Shown piece by piece: positions 1 through 8,724 of a DNA stretch of 64,000 nucleotides. Position 1 is the first letter of the stretch. Every line of letters starts with the position of its first letter. The position numbers and the translations under genes were made by a program. The stretch spans positions 3,647,249-3,711,248 of the forward strand of contig JAFHKN010000002.1 in assembly GCA_016937575.1 (NCBI GenBank), in the 5' to 3' direction. This DNA is from Roseomonas aeriglobus (lineage in GTDB: Bacteria; Pseudomonadota; Alphaproteobacteria; Sphingomonadales; Sphingomonadaceae). Under the pieces are notes generated by a model. The model did not search any database, was not told where the DNA came from, and saw only the letters and a program-made list of their open reading frames with translations.

Positions 1-218
1 GGCACCGTGCTGTTGGCGATGCCCGGGCCTGCAACCGGCGCGGTCTGCGCGGGTGCGGTGGCGCTCGAGGAAGGACGCGGCGTCGTCTGCGCCGGTGCAG
101 GGCTATTGGTCGCGTTCTGCGCACCCGCGAGCGGGGTGAAGGCTCCTGCGATCGTCAGGGCCAGCAACGACGCGCCCGCGCGCGTTGCAATGCGATGGGC
201 CGCGGTGTCCTTCATCAT
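1..218 (-). CDS. N-terminus of an exported protein, probably a TonB-dependent receptor (runs off the window)
   Basis: An open frame runs from ATG 218 (a second ATG follows directly) to the window edge with no stop; about 72 residues are visible. They form a charged start, a hydrophobic stretch (LLALTIAGAF), a small-residue cleavage site (PLAGA before QN), and then a Pro/Thr/Ser/Ala-rich linker. Many sphingomonad TonB-dependent receptors begin this way, with TonB box, plug and barrel further on, here outside the window. A GGAGGAGAGG ribosome site lies just upstream. The neighbouring pectate lyase and sugar transporter suggest outer-membrane uptake of pectin oligomers. The receptor identity is inferred; any other exported protein is possible. 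Confidence 0.5.
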   Translation of the reverse strand, partial: MMKDTAAHRIATRAGASLLALTIAGAFTPLAGAQNATNSPAPAQTTPRPSSSATAPAQTAPVAGPGIANSTV

Positions 219-473
219 TCCTCTCCTCCGCCCGGCGTTGCCGGGTCGCCTGTCGTCGCCCAGACGCACGTCCGCAATGTCCAACGGCAGTCGGACATGG
301 GGCAGGGCCCCGCGGATCACGGCTGTGACGACATCCCCTCTGTGCGGTCCGGTTCGGCCTGCTTAGCCTGGCACCGGTTCCGACGAAGGCGATCCTAGAG
401 CAAATCCCAGCAATTGGAAACCGGTTTTTATTAGTGACACAAACTTGTCAGTCGGAAACTATATTGATCGAAG
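219..473 (-). promoter_or_regulatory. Leader of the receptor-like gene, with a candidate operator at 435-450
   Basis: This gap between the end of pelA and the start of the receptor-like gene has no convincing ORF. At 435-450 lies TGACACAAACTTGTCA, an inverted repeat of TGACA arms with a 6-base spacer, next to an AT-rich stretch that contains TATAGT on the minus strand and could be a -10 element. Its place before a pectin-uptake gene would suit a GntR- or LacI-type sugar-acid repressor site, but no regulator gene is visible in the window and the assignment is a guess. Confidence 0.3.
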
Positions 474-1766
474 TCAGCTATGCGTGGACCAAGCGGCAAA
501 TTCGGTCAGCGCGGCCTGCGGCCCCGTCCCGAACCAGGCATAGCCGCCGCGCCGGCCGGCACTGATCCCCATGACGTCGTCGTGCAATGTCTTGTCGCGG
601 TCGCCGAAGACGGGGGCGTTTGCGTCGACCGAGTAGAAGCGGGCCCAGATCGGCGGGGCTGCGGGGTCGGGGATCAGGCGGCGTCCCTGACCGTCGCGAG
701 GGTCGCGCCAGGCCTGACCCTGGATCGCGCTCGCCTTCAACCAAGCGACGCCCGCGGTGACCGCTGCCGTGATTGCCGGCGTGCGTGGCAGACGCATCAG
801 ATAGCGCAGGATCGCCGCGCTTTCAGGTGCGGCCAGCGCGGCCGGCTCGTAATTGCGGGCCGAGGTGATGCGCAGCGTCAGCGCGTCATGCTGCTGACCC
901 CAGCCGGTGCGGCGTCCGTCGGTCGTCACCTGCATCTGCAACAGGCAGTCGATCCCGCGCGCGGCGGCCGCGGCGGCCTCGCGTCGCAAACCCGCAGGCA
1001 TCACGGCGAAGTCGCCGCGGCCGGCGCCGACGTCGGTCATCAACGTCAACACCTGCACCATCGCATTGTCGTTCAGCGTGATCGCATCGTGATAGCCGCC
1101 CTCCAGCGGCCAGACCTGCGGCCAGCCGCCATTGGGATATTGCGCGGCAAGCAGATACCGCAGCCCGCGAATTGCGCCGGCGCGATAGCGGTCCGCGGCG
1201 GCACTCGGCAACGCCGCTGCAACCTTGGCGAGAAAGCGCGTTTCGGTGATCGTCGCGTCATTGTCGATCGTGCCGACATAATGCCAAGCTTCCGACGGAT
1301 CGAAGTCGCCTTCCGCCGGAACGCCGGAGTTGTTCGACACATAGGACTGGCCCAGCGCGCGCACTGCACCGTCGCGCGGCTGATTCTTGCCCCAGCCACC
1401 GGCAGGCGTCTGAAAACTCAAGATGACGTCGGCGACGTGACGCGCCTCCGGCCCCGCATACCACGCAGCGTCGCGGGTGAGGGGCATCGTCCGCTCGCCA
1501 TTGCCGGTCGCCGGCTGGGGTGGAATCGCCATGCCGGGCTTGCGCTCCGCGGCGAGGGCGGCCTTGTCCGCACGCATTTGCGCCTGCGAGCGGGCGAGAT
1601 AGGCCGACCAGACCGCACGGTCGTTCACGGGCAACAGAGCGATCCGGGCCGCAGTTACCGGTTCGGCGGGCTGGTTCATTCCGATGACGCGCGCGGCCAC
1701 GGGCGTCAACGTCGTAGACGCGGTCAGCGCGCCAAGCGCCAGCGCGAGCGAAATCCTTTTGGCCAC
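474..1766 (-). CDS. pelA: Pectate lyase, polysaccharide lyase family 10
   Basis: A 430-residue secreted lyase that cleaves polygalacturonate by beta-elimination. It opens with a signal peptide (hydrophobic run to TPVAA, about residue 24). The body carries the PL10 blocks GGWGKN, TIDNDATITE, GGWPQVWPLEGGYHD, ITLNDNAMV and the C-terminal ARFYSVDANAPVFGDRD segment followed by GYAWFG. The alternating helical repeat lengths fit the PL10 (alpha/alpha) toroid. The start is GTG at 1766 with a GGGGAGAGG ribosome site. It sits between a probable outer-membrane receptor (same strand) and a divergently transcribed MFS sugar transporter, so the three probably form a pectin-use locus. Confidence 0.9.
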   Translation of the reverse strand: MAKRISLALALGALTASTTLTPVAARVIGMNQPAEPVTAARIALLPVNDRAVWSAYLARSQAQMRADKAALAAERKPGMAIPPQPATGNGERTMPLTRDAAWYAGPEARHVADVILSFQTPAGGWGKNQPRDGAVRALGQSYVSNNSGVPAEGDFDPSEAWHYVGTIDNDATITETRFLAKVAAALPSAAADRYRAGAIRGLRYLLAAQYPNGGWPQVWPLEGGYHDAITLNDNAMVQVLTLMTDVGAGRGDFAVMPAGLRREAAAAAARGIDCLLQMQVTTDGRRTGWGQQHDALTLRITSARNYEPAALAAPESAAILRYLMRLPRTPAITAAVTAGVAWLKASAIQGQAWRDPRDGQGRRLIPDPAAPPIWARFYSVDANAPVFGDRDKTLHDDVMGISAGRRGGYAWFGTGPQAALTEFAAWSTHS

Positions 1767-1877
1767 AATCCTCTCCCCTTGCTCCCATCAAACGGGATGT
1801 ATAGCCATAGTGTAGGACAGGATCGGGTCACAGGCCAAGCGCCGATCTGCCGCTCAAAAGACGGAGGGGATACGCAC
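1767..1877. promoter_or_regulatory. Divergent promoter region between pelA and the MFS transporter
   Basis: The 111 bases between the GTG start of pelA and the GTG start of the transporter must hold both promoters. Ribosome sites are visible at each end (GGGGAGAGG on the minus strand, GGAGGGG at 1863-1869 on the plus strand). I see no clear operator palindrome here. Confidence 0.35.
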
Positions 1878-3128
1878 GTGTCGGATCAACAGACCGAAAG
1901 CTGGCGGGACACGATCCTGGCCGGGCTCGCCAACTATATCGATGCGGGCTCGATCGTCGCGGGATCGGTGGCGCTGGCGCTGTGGAAGGACATCTACGGC
2001 CTGTCCGACAGCTTCATCGGCCTGATCGCGGCGTTCAGTGCGAATGCGATCTCGGCGGGTGTCGGCGCGCTGATCGGCGGCATGCTGTGCGACAGGTTCG
2101 GGCGCAAGAAGATCTACCAATATGATATGCTGTTCTACGCCTTCGGCATGGCGTGGCTGGTGTTCGCGTCCGCCCCGTGGATGATCGTGCTCGGCTTCGT
2201 TCTCGTCGGTCTCGCGGTCGGTGCCGATATCCCTGCATCCTGGTCGCTGATTGCCGAACAGGCGCCGGACAAGAAGCGCGGGGCGCATTCGGGCGTTGCC
2301 CAATTGCTCTGGTATCTGGGGCCGGTTGCCGTGCTGGTGGCGGCGTATTTCCTGAAGCCCTTCGGCCTCGATGGCGTCCGCTGGCTGTTCATCCACCTGC
2401 TGGTACTCGCGCTCGCGCTGACGTTCCTCCGCTCCAAGATGCGCGAATCGCAGCGGTGGGAGGAGGCGCAGGCGGCGTCCGGCGGCGGCGCGCCGCAGCG
2501 GGACTGGCGCCAGCTGCTACGCGCACCCTATCTCGGTTCGGTCTTGTTCCTCGCCGCCATGTACGGATTCTGGAACCTGTGGGCTGGCTATAACGGCTTC
2601 TTCACGCCGTATCTGATTGAGCGGAACAACCTGCCCGAATGGACGGCGACGATGCTGCCGGCGAGCTATTTCCTCATCGGCATGCTCTCGATCCTCGGCA
2701 TCTTCATGACGCTGTCCGACCGGGTGAACCAGCGGCTGCTGTTCGGCATATCCGCCGCGCTGCACGTCGTCGGCATGGCGTTGCTCGCCATCTTCGGCTT
2801 CCGGCTCGAAATCGTCATCGCGCACATCGTCATCATGGGGATAGCCGGCGGCTTCGGCGCGCAGAGCTTCTTCCAGCTGTGGTCGGCGGAGCTGTTCCCG
2901 ACCGCGATTCGCTCGACCGCGCAGGGGCTGACCTTCGCCATCGTCCGCATCGGCCTCGGTATCTGGAGCCTCGCGGTGCCGACGCTCGCGGCTTACGACT
3001 TCACCGTGCTGGCGTGGATCTTGACCGGTTTCCTGGTCGTATCGGGTGTGATCGGCCTGATCTGGGCGCCGCGCAACGAGGGCAAGTCGCTAGAGCAGAT
3101 CGACCGCGCACGGGGCGCGGGGGCGTGA
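1878..3128 (+). CDS. MFS transporter, sugar or sugar-acid type
   Basis: A 416-residue major facilitator with twelve hydrophobic segments. The loop 2-3 signature is present as DRFGRKK, and PTAIRSTAQG near the tenth helix matches the sugar-porter style (ELFPTxIR). The frame is open far upstream, overlapping pelA on the other strand, but GTG 1878 is the likely start because GGAGGGG precedes it by 8 bases and the first helix begins about 20 residues later. It would carry galacturonate or another pectin product across the inner membrane. The substrate is inferred only from the adjacent pectate lyase. Confidence 0.85.
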   Translation: MSDQQTESWRDTILAGLANYIDAGSIVAGSVALALWKDIYGLSDSFIGLIAAFSANAISAGVGALIGGMLCDRFGRKKIYQYDMLFYAFGMAWLVFASAPWMIVLGFVLVGLAVGADIPASWSLIAEQAPDKKRGAHSGVAQLLWYLGPVAVLVAAYFLKPFGLDGVRWLFIHLLVLALALTFLRSKMRESQRWEEAQAASGGGAPQRDWRQLLRAPYLGSVLFLAAMYGFWNLWAGYNGFFTPYLIERNNLPEWTATMLPASYFLIGMLSILGIFMTLSDRVNQRLLFGISAALHVVGMALLAIFGFRLEIVIAHIVIMGIAGGFGAQSFFQLWSAELFPTAIRSTAQGLTFAIVRIGLGIWSLAVPTLAAYDFTVLAWILTGFLVVSGVIGLIWAPRNEGKSLEQIDRARGAGA

Positions 3129-3148
3129 GTATCAGCGGTGTCGGGAAA

Positions 3149-3224
3149 TGGTGCCTAGGGACGGGATCGAACCGCCGACACTGCGATTTTCAGTCGCATG
3201 CTCTACCAACTGAGCTACCTAGGC
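3149..3224 (-). tRNA. tRNA-Phe (GAA)
   Basis: A 76-base cloverleaf on the minus strand: acceptor GCCTAGG pairs with CCTAGGC, followed by discriminator A and an encoded CCA. The anticodon loop CTGAAAA is closed by TGCGA/TCGCA and gives anticodon GAA. The T arm contains GGTTCGATCC. It lies just downstream of yacG, the usual end of the infA-maf-rng-yacG block. Confidence 0.97.
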
Positions 3225-3259
3225 ATTTCGTCGGACCGGGCCGCGAAGGAGCGCTGCCT

Positions 3260-3442
3260 TTAGTCGCGGGAATCGGGCATGTCTAGCCCCGGATCGGCAG
3301 GTGGGCCCGGAATTCGGTAGCCTTCGCCCAGCCATTGCAACAGATCGCGATCGCGGCAGCCTTGCGAGCAGAAAGGGGTGTGCTCCGACGAGGACGGCTT
3401 TGAGCAGACCGGGCAGAGGTTACGCGTGGCGGGCTTGGACAT
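3260..3442 (-). CDS. yacG: DNA gyrase inhibitor YacG, zinc finger protein
   Basis: A 60-residue protein with a four-cysteine zinc site at C10, C13, C25 and C29 (CPVC and CSQGC), followed by RDLLQWLGEGYRIPG, the conserved YacG segment. In E. coli YacG binds GyrB and inhibits gyrase. Its start overlaps the end of the RNase E/G gene by 23 bases in a different frame, so the two are probably co-translated. The length is normal for the family. Confidence 0.92.
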   Translation of the reverse strand: MSKPATRNLCPVCSKPSSSEHTPFCSQGCRDRDLLQWLGEGYRIPGPPADPGLDMPDSRD

Positions 3443-4391
3443 GGCCGGCGGATATGGCGAGCGCTGCGTCGCCCCGCAAGACGATCGCGGTGCCGGTGCG
3501 GCGGGCGAGTTCCTCGACCCACGTGGTGCGGGATCCGATTTCGGCGATGACGGCCGGGTGCGCGGTCAGAACGCGCTCGCCGATGCCGAGGCTGCGTTCG
3601 GCGCGGCGCAGCAGGGCGCGGGCATGCGCCAGCGGGCCGTCCATGGCATAGAGTTCCGCCAGCGACCGGCGCCGCCGTGGGCGGACGATCTGGACGAAAC
3701 CGAAGCCGTTGACCGCGGTGCGCTCGAACGGCTGCGGCAGCATGACGTCGATCGCGTCGGCGGCGGCGGTCCGCGCGGCCTTGTCGGTGCCGGGCAGGTC
3801 GATGCCGATCGAGCCGGTCAGGTCGAGGCGGCGGATGGTCCGCGCCGCCGCGGTTGTGCCGATGACGGAAAGTGCGGCCGGAGAGAGTGTGCCGTCGATA
3901 TCGATCAACGTCATCGCCGGCGTCAGCGCGATGTCGAGCGCACCGCCGAGGAAGCGCGCCCGGCCGGTCGCCGCTTCTTCGAGAAGTTCGGACCAGCCCG
4001 CGACCTCGAGTCGATCCGTATCGGTGTGGCGCAGGATCGTGCCGGCGGGCAGATCGGCGGCAGCATCGCCTTCGCATGCATCTGACCGTGCCGGGCGTGC
4101 GCGCGCCCGTTTGGACTTATCGGGTTCGGAGATGGCGGGACGGGTGATCTCGACCAGCGTCTCCGCCCCTTGCGTCACGCCGGCGGGGAGGGGAGCGATC
4201 AGCGCCTCGCCACCGGACCAGGCGACGATGCCCTGGCCGCGCTCGGGCATTCGGGCGATCAGGCGTGCGCGCAGGATGGTCCCAGCGATCAGCTCGCCTT
4301 CGGGAAAGATGCGGGCTTCGAGGATCGTGTCGCCCTCGATCAGCGCGGCGCGTATTTCGCCAATGCCGTGTTCGATGAACCATTCAGGCAT
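3420..4391 (-). CDS. Ribonuclease E/G family protein
   Basis: A 323-residue protein from ATG 4391 (MPEWFIEHGIGE). The frame extends upstream to 4508, but the family similarity begins here. Blocks typical of RNase E/G are DLTGSIGIDLPG, the catalytic-domain stretch LIDIDGTLSP and the closing VRPRRRRSLAELYAMDGP. It is shorter than RNase G (about 490 residues) because it lacks a clear S1 domain and the long RNase E tail; short forms of this kind sit between maf and yacG in sphingomonads. Likely role: endonucleolytic RNA processing. Whether it is fully active cannot be judged from sequence. Confidence 0.8.
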   Translation of the reverse strand: MPEWFIEHGIGEIRAALIEGDTILEARIFPEGELIAGTILRARLIARMPERGQGIVAWSGGEALIAPLPAGVTQGAETLVEITRPAISEPDKSKRARARPARSDACEGDAAADLPAGTILRHTDTDRLEVAGWSELLEEAATGRARFLGGALDIALTPAMTLIDIDGTLSPAALSVIGTTAAARTIRRLDLTGSIGIDLPGTDKAARTAAADAIDVMLPQPFERTAVNGFGFVQIVRPRRRRSLAELYAMDGPLAHARALLRRAERSLGIGERVLTAHPAVIAEIGSRTTWVEELARRTGTAIVLRGDAALAISAGHVQARHA

Positions 4392-4491
4392 CGGCGGCTC
4401 CGGGCGCGCGCCATGTTCCGTTCGTGGTGCGCTTGTCGACGCACCGTATTTCGTGCCGCAAGCGACGGAGGGGCGTATCGCAGAACGGTGA

Positions 4492-4514
4492 TTCGACAGG
4501 CTCAGCACGAACGG
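4492..4514. repeat. Dispersed repeat, TTCGACAGGCTCAGCACGAA type
   Basis: A short intergenic sequence between maf and the RNase gene. Its complement (TTCGTGCTGAGCCTGTCGAA) recurs as CCGTTCGTGCTGAGCTTGTCG at 49529 and in diverged form near 30583. It is a dispersed repeat, not coding. Confidence 0.7.
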
Positions 4515-4546
4515 GGAGAGGAAAGCGCGTCACTCTCCCGACAGAC

Positions 4547-5125
4547 TCACGCAAACACCCAGCCGGACGCCTCGAGCAGCCCCCGCGTCTCGAACAGCGG
4601 CAAGCCGACGACCGCCGAATGCGACCCCGACAGGAACCGCACGAACGTCTCGGCGCGGCCCTGGATCGCATAGCCGCCCGCCTTGCCCATGCCTTCACCG
4701 CTCTCGACATACCAGTCGATTTCGGCGTCGCTCAGCCGCTTGAAGGCGACGACGGTACCGACGGACCGCACCCGCGCGCGCCCCTCGCGATCGATGACGC
4801 ACAGGCCGGAAATGCAGCGATGCCGTCGCCCCGACAACAGGCCGAGCATGCGGCGCAGGTCAGCCTCGTCGACGGGCTTCTCCAGGATGCGCGTGCCCAC
4901 CGCGACGGTCGTGTCGCCGGCAAGCACGATCTCGTCCGCAGCCCGCTCCACCGCCCGCGCCTTGCCCTCGGCCAGGCGCGCAACATAGGCGGCCGGCGCC
5001 TCTCCCTTCAACGGCGTCTCGTCGATATCGGGGGCAGCGATCCGCGTCGGCACGACGCCGATGCGCGCGAGCAGTTCGCGCCGGCGCGGCGACGTCGAGG
5101 CGAGGACGAGCGCCGGTGCGCTCAT
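4547..5125 (-). CDS. maf: Maf family nucleoside triphosphate pyrophosphatase
   Basis: A 192-residue house-cleaning enzyme that hydrolyses non-canonical NTPs (dTTP/UTP or m7GTP type) to monophosphates. It starts with the Maf signature LVLASTSPRRRELL and continues with PDIDET, LAEGKARAV, the metal-site AGDTTV and SGLCVID, and ends with the YAIQGRAETFV and GSHSAVVGLPL blocks. It lies 14 bases after infA on the same strand. All key blocks are present and the length is normal. Confidence 0.92.
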   Translation of the reverse strand: MSAPALVLASTSPRRRELLARIGVVPTRIAAPDIDETPLKGEAPAAYVARLAEGKARAVERAADEIVLAGDTTVAVGTRILEKPVDEADLRRMLGLLSGRRHRCISGLCVIDREGRARVRSVGTVVAFKRLSDAEIDWYVESGEGMGKAGGYAIQGRAETFVRFLSGSHSAVVGLPLFETRGLLEASGWVFA

Positions 5126-5139
5126 GACGAAGGCGTCGC

Positions 5140-5385
5140 TTATTGCGGCCCGGGACCGCCGCGGCCCGGCATGAAGCGGTAAGTGATGCGCCCCTTGGTC
5201 AGGTCATAGGGAGTCAGCTCGACCAGCACCTCGTCGCCGACGAGGACGCGGATGCGGTTCTTGCGCATCTTGCCTGCGGTATGGCCCAGGATCTCGTGAT
5301 CGTTCTCCAGCCGGACGCGAAACATCGCGTTGGGCAGAAGCTCGACCACCTGGCCGCGCATTTCGAGCAGTTCTTCCTTGGCCAA
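5140..5385 (-). CDS. infA: Translation initiation factor IF-1
   Basis: An S1-like OB-fold protein that binds the ribosomal A site during initiation. The core [18 protein letters not shown] through [12 protein letters not shown] is almost invariant across the family. The first codon is TTG (complement of 5383-5385) with AGAGG about 8 bases upstream; no ATG or GTG is available in frame at this position. After the usual end of the protein it has a short extra tail rich in Gly and Pro (GRGGPGPQ), giving 81 residues against about 72. It heads the infA-maf-rng-yacG run. Confidence 0.97.
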   Translation of the reverse strand: MAKEELLEMRGQVVELLPNAMFRVRLENDHEILGHTAGKMRKNRIRVLVGDEVLVELTPYDLTKGRITYRFMPGRGGPGPQ

Positions 5386-5467
5386 ACGGCAACCTCTTTT
5401 AAAAATCAGGCGTAAAAGCTGGCCGCGCCCTTACGCCGAGAGACGCGAAAAGGGAAGAGGACCGAAA

Positions 5468-7405
5468 CTACGCTGGGTTATGCTTGTCGAGGAACGCCTG
5501 CATCGCACGCAGGAACTCCAAGCGATCTTCGCTGCGACTGAAATGGTGATCGCCCTTCGGCTGTTCAATATAGGTGACGTCCCGCCCGGCCGACCGCAGC
5601 CGTTCCGCCATTTCGCGTGATTGGGCGATCGGGACGACGGTGTCGGCCTTGCCATGTACCAGCAATAGCGGGATCGCCGACTTCTCCGGCGAATAGATGG
5701 GCGATACCGAGCGGAAATCGGTGGCTTGCAGCTGGAGCCAGTCGCTACGCGCCCCCGAATTCAGGAACTGGGCATCATAGCGGCGCAAGCGTGGCAGGTC
5801 GGACACACCGGCGTAGGAAACCGCGCAGCGATAGACAGTCGGGTCGCGCTGCGCGGCCCGCATCGCGGCGTAGCCGCCATAGGAGGCGCCGATGATGCAC
5901 ACGCGTTTGGGATCGGCGACGCCGTCTTTCGCCAGCTGCGTCACCGCATCGTTCAGGTCGTCCTGCATCGCGAGACCCCACTGGCCCTGTCCCTTCAGCG
6001 TGAACTGCGTGCCATAGCCCGACGAGCCGCGATAATTGGGCTGAACGACGGCATAGCCACGCTCGGCAAGGTACTGCGTCCACCAGTCCCATTCCTCGCT
6101 GTCACGTGCGAACGGGCCGCCATGGGGCAGGACGATGAGTGGCAGGTTCGTCGACTTGCCGCGCGGCAGCGTCAGCACGGCGGCGATTTCCAGGCCGTCG
6201 CGTGCCTTATAGCGAATCGTGCGGACGGGGTTCAGCCGTGCGGCTCGGATCGCGCTATTGGTATAGGCGAGGAAGCGCAGGTCACGCGTCTTGCGATCGT
6301 AAAGGTAGAAAGCGCCAGGCGAATTGCTCGCCCCGATGTTGACGATCGGACGATCATGGTCGTGGCTGAAGTTCAGGATGTCGACCTGGCCGTTCGACAC
6401 GAAGCCCTGAACTTCGGCCTGTAGCTTGACGAGGTCGGGGTCGATCCATTCGGTCCGCGCCCGGTCGTCGAGGTAGCTGACGCCGGCTAATCCATCGCGC
6501 GTGGTGTTCAGGACATAGCCTTCGAGGTCGAAGTTCTTGCTGCCGTAGAGCCGCTTGCCGAGCTCCAACTTGATAAGGTCATATTCGTACAGACCGCCAA
6601 AGCCATCGGCATCATCGGCCATCGCCAGCGCCTTGCCCGGTTCGGCCAGGAAGCTGGCGGGGATGACATAGCTGTCCTTATGGGTGCGCGCCTTGACAAT
6701 CGTTTCGAAATCCTGGCCCGCTCCACCACGGTAGAGAACGCGCATTTGCCGGCCGTCGAGCGACCGACCGATGCCCATGCGGACGACGCCCTGGCCATCC
6801 GCGACCCAGGACATGACGCCCTCGCGCGGGCCGACGACGCGCTTCGTCTTGCCGGTCGACACATCGACTTCAGCCACCTGCGGCCAGAAATTGATGTTGC
6901 TCGGCTCGAGCGACGACTGATAGGCGATCAGCACGCGCGGCGTCCCGTCGCGCGCGGTCCATAGTACGTCGTCGGCGTTCTGCGCAGCGTCGCGCGTTAC
7001 CAAAGGCACGACCTTGCCGTCCGCCGCGGCAATGCCGACCGCGCGTCGAACATACCATTCGCCGGCGTCTGGAACCGGCACCTTGTCGCCGACCCCCACG
7101 ACCAGCCAGTCGTTGTTAACCCATTGCCACCAGTTGAGGTCGCCCTTGCCGGTTGCGATGAGTTGCGGCGGGGCCTGTCCCTCGACAGCCAGGATAGCAA
7201 AATACTGCTGACCCTTGATCGCGACCCGCGCGGCGATCCGCTTGCCGTCAGGGGACAGTTTAGGGCTGACCAGCGCAGGCAATTCAGCGAATTGCTCGAT
7301 CGGCCGGGGAACGGCCGCGGGCGCGGCGGGCGGCGTTTGCGCGACCGTGGCGGCGGCTAGGCCACATGCGGCTACGGTCAGAGCGAGAAGAGACTTTCGA
7401 CGCAC
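5468..7405 (-). CDS. S9 family prolyl oligopeptidase / acylaminoacyl peptidase, exported
   Basis: A 645-residue serine peptidase. It has a signal peptide (MRRKSLLALTVAACGLAAATVAQ), a long beta-propeller region (about residues 40-390) and a C-terminal alpha/beta hydrolase domain. The nucleophile motif is GASYGG, the Asp lies in HGKADTVVP and the His in KGDHHFSR. These periplasmic S9 enzymes remove dipeptides or acyl-amino acids and are abundant in sphingomonads. The start is GTG 7405. It appears to be a single-gene unit, with a gap of about 380 bases upstream. Confidence 0.9.
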   Translation of the reverse strand: MRRKSLLALTVAACGLAAATVAQTPPAAPAAVPRPIEQFAELPALVSPKLSPDGKRIAARVAIKGQQYFAILAVEGQAPPQLIATGKGDLNWWQWVNNDWLVVGVGDKVPVPDAGEWYVRRAVGIAAADGKVVPLVTRDAAQNADDVLWTARDGTPRVLIAYQSSLEPSNINFWPQVAEVDVSTGKTKRVVGPREGVMSWVADGQGVVRMGIGRSLDGRQMRVLYRGGAGQDFETIVKARTHKDSYVIPASFLAEPGKALAMADDADGFGGLYEYDLIKLELGKRLYGSKNFDLEGYVLNTTRDGLAGVSYLDDRARTEWIDPDLVKLQAEVQGFVSNGQVDILNFSHDHDRPIVNIGASNSPGAFYLYDRKTRDLRFLAYTNSAIRAARLNPVRTIRYKARDGLEIAAVLTLPRGKSTNLPLIVLPHGGPFARDSEEWDWWTQYLAERGYAVVQPNYRGSSGYGTQFTLKGQGQWGLAMQDDLNDAVTQLAKDGVADPKRVCIIGASYGGYAAMRAAQRDPTVYRCAVSYAGVSDLPRLRRYDAQFLNSGARSDWLQLQATDFRSVSPIYSPEKSAIPLLLVHGKADTVVPIAQSREMAERLRSAGRDVTYIEQPKGDHHFSRSEDRLEFLRAMQAFLDKHNPA

Positions 7406-7754
7406 GGTGTACCCCTCGCAAGCTCAAAGTACCGAGCAAGCTATCCGAGGAGTTGCTTTAGATCAATAGATTGGAGCGCTCAGCGCCGCGGCGACGTTTT
7501 GCACATCAAGCCATGTCGGCGACGATTGCGGGGCCGGGAAGCGCGTTTTTTTGGGAGCGCCAGACGTCGCGCTTCTTCAAATATGCCAGCGAATAACTGA
7601 ATTCGTTGTGGTGGCACGTGCATTTATTCAGTCACACGACGCGTCATCTGCACCGAAAGACGACGGCATTCTCGGCGCCAGCGACGCGTATGGAGGTCGC
7701 CTGGTCAAAATGGACGTCTTTGCGGAAAGATAGAGAAATCCAAACGACCAAACC
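7406..7754. other. Intergenic region upstream of the S9 peptidase
   Basis: About 350 bases with no supportable gene: the short open frames have no family features and no good ribosome site. It must hold the promoter of the S9 peptidase gene on the minus strand. The base composition is slightly more AT-rich than in the flanking genes. I see no repeat or RNA here. Confidence 0.5.
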
Positions 7755-7779
7755 GACCGCGGCGACTGACGCCGCGGTC
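7755..7779 (-). terminator. Hairpin terminator of the outer-membrane protein gene
   Basis: A perfect 10-base stem GACCGCGGCG / CGCCGCGGTC with a 5-base loop lies 7 bases after the stop codon at 7787. On the minus strand it is followed by GGTTTGGTCGTTTGG, a weak T-rich tract. It probably terminates transcription, although the poor U-run leaves Rho dependence possible. Confidence 0.65.
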
Positions 7780-7786
7780 AAGTGGA

Positions 7787-8518
7787 TTACATGCGGACGC
7801 CCAGGCCCAGCTTGACCTGATGGCGTTCGAAGTCCTCGGTCGGTCCCGGCAGCGTCGTCACGTCGAAGCCGCGCAGCTTGGTGTAGACATATTCGATCTT
7901 GCCGTATGCGCTCGGGCCGAACTGCTGTTCGACGCCGCCACCGATGTGATAGCCGTTCAAATTCTGGCGCAGGCTGAGAATGCTCGGCGGGTTGGTGGTG
8001 CGCGTCGAGTCGTACGCAATACGCCCGCGGCTATAGCCGCCCTTCACGTACAGCAAAGTCTCCAGGCCGACGGCGATGCCAACGCGGCCACCGGCGGTCA
8101 GCGACAGCGGCGCGCGGTAGCAGTTGGTCGCACCGATCAGCGTGGTGCAGGCTTCGCCCGACGAGCCCTCGGCGCCGACGTATCCGCCGATGAGCAGTGC
8201 GCGGCCGACCGGAACGTCGAAGCCCGCTTCACCGCCATAGGTCACGCCTTCCTTGGTGACGATGTCGCCGCTCAGCCGGTCATAGCCCGCCTGTACTTCC
8301 AGGCGCAGGCCACCGAAGACTTCAGCATCGCTCGGCAGCGGTTCGTACGGGAGGTAGGGCCCGTCCTGTGGCACCGGCGCGGCATAGACTGGATAGCCGC
8401 CGGTCTGCGTCGTGACGACGACGCCGGGGCGCGTCGTGCGGGTGACGGTCGTGTGGGTCTGCTGCGCGGCGGCGGGCAGCGCGACGGACGCGAGTGCGAC
8501 GAAGGCGAGTTTCTTCAT
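7787..8518 (-). CDS. Outer membrane beta-barrel protein (opacity/OmpA-like porin family)
   Basis: A 243-residue exported protein from ATG 8518 with signal peptide MKKLAFVALASVALPAAA and a GGGGA ribosome site. After a Tyr/Pro-rich linker (about residues 40-70) come alternating hydrophobic strands (LEVQAGYDRLSG, GYGGEAGFDVPVG, LLIGGYVGAEG, GRVGIAVG, LLYVKGGYSRGRIAY, IGGGVEQQFG, KIEYVYTKLRGFD) and a C-terminus HQVKLGLGVRM typical of eight-stranded barrels. Likely a structural surface protein; its function is unknown. It is monocistronic, with its own terminator. Confidence 0.82.
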   Translation of the reverse strand: MKKLAFVALASVALPAAAQQTHTTVTRTTRPGVVVTTQTGGYPVYAAPVPQDGPYLPYEPLPSDAEVFGGLRLEVQAGYDRLSGDIVTKEGVTYGGEAGFDVPVGRALLIGGYVGAEGSSGEACTTLIGATNCYRAPLSLTAGGRVGIAVGLETLLYVKGGYSRGRIAYDSTRTTNPPSILSLRQNLNGYHIGGGVEQQFGPSAYGKIEYVYTKLRGFDVTTLPGPTEDFERHQVKLGLGVRM

Positions 8519-8724
8519 GGACGTGTCCCCTTTGTTGCCTGCGGGCGTATGGGGAGGGGGCGGGCCGGGCAAGCGGAGTCCCGGGCGGGGCTGTGCCGGG
8601 TGTGCCGTTTTCGGAAAAGTCGCCGGGGAGTCTCGCTAAGCGACGCGGCGAAGCCGCGCCGTCGGACGGAGGGGTGGTGTCTGCCGCCCCTCCGCCGGCC
8701 GGTCGCGCTTGTTGACGCGGAGCG

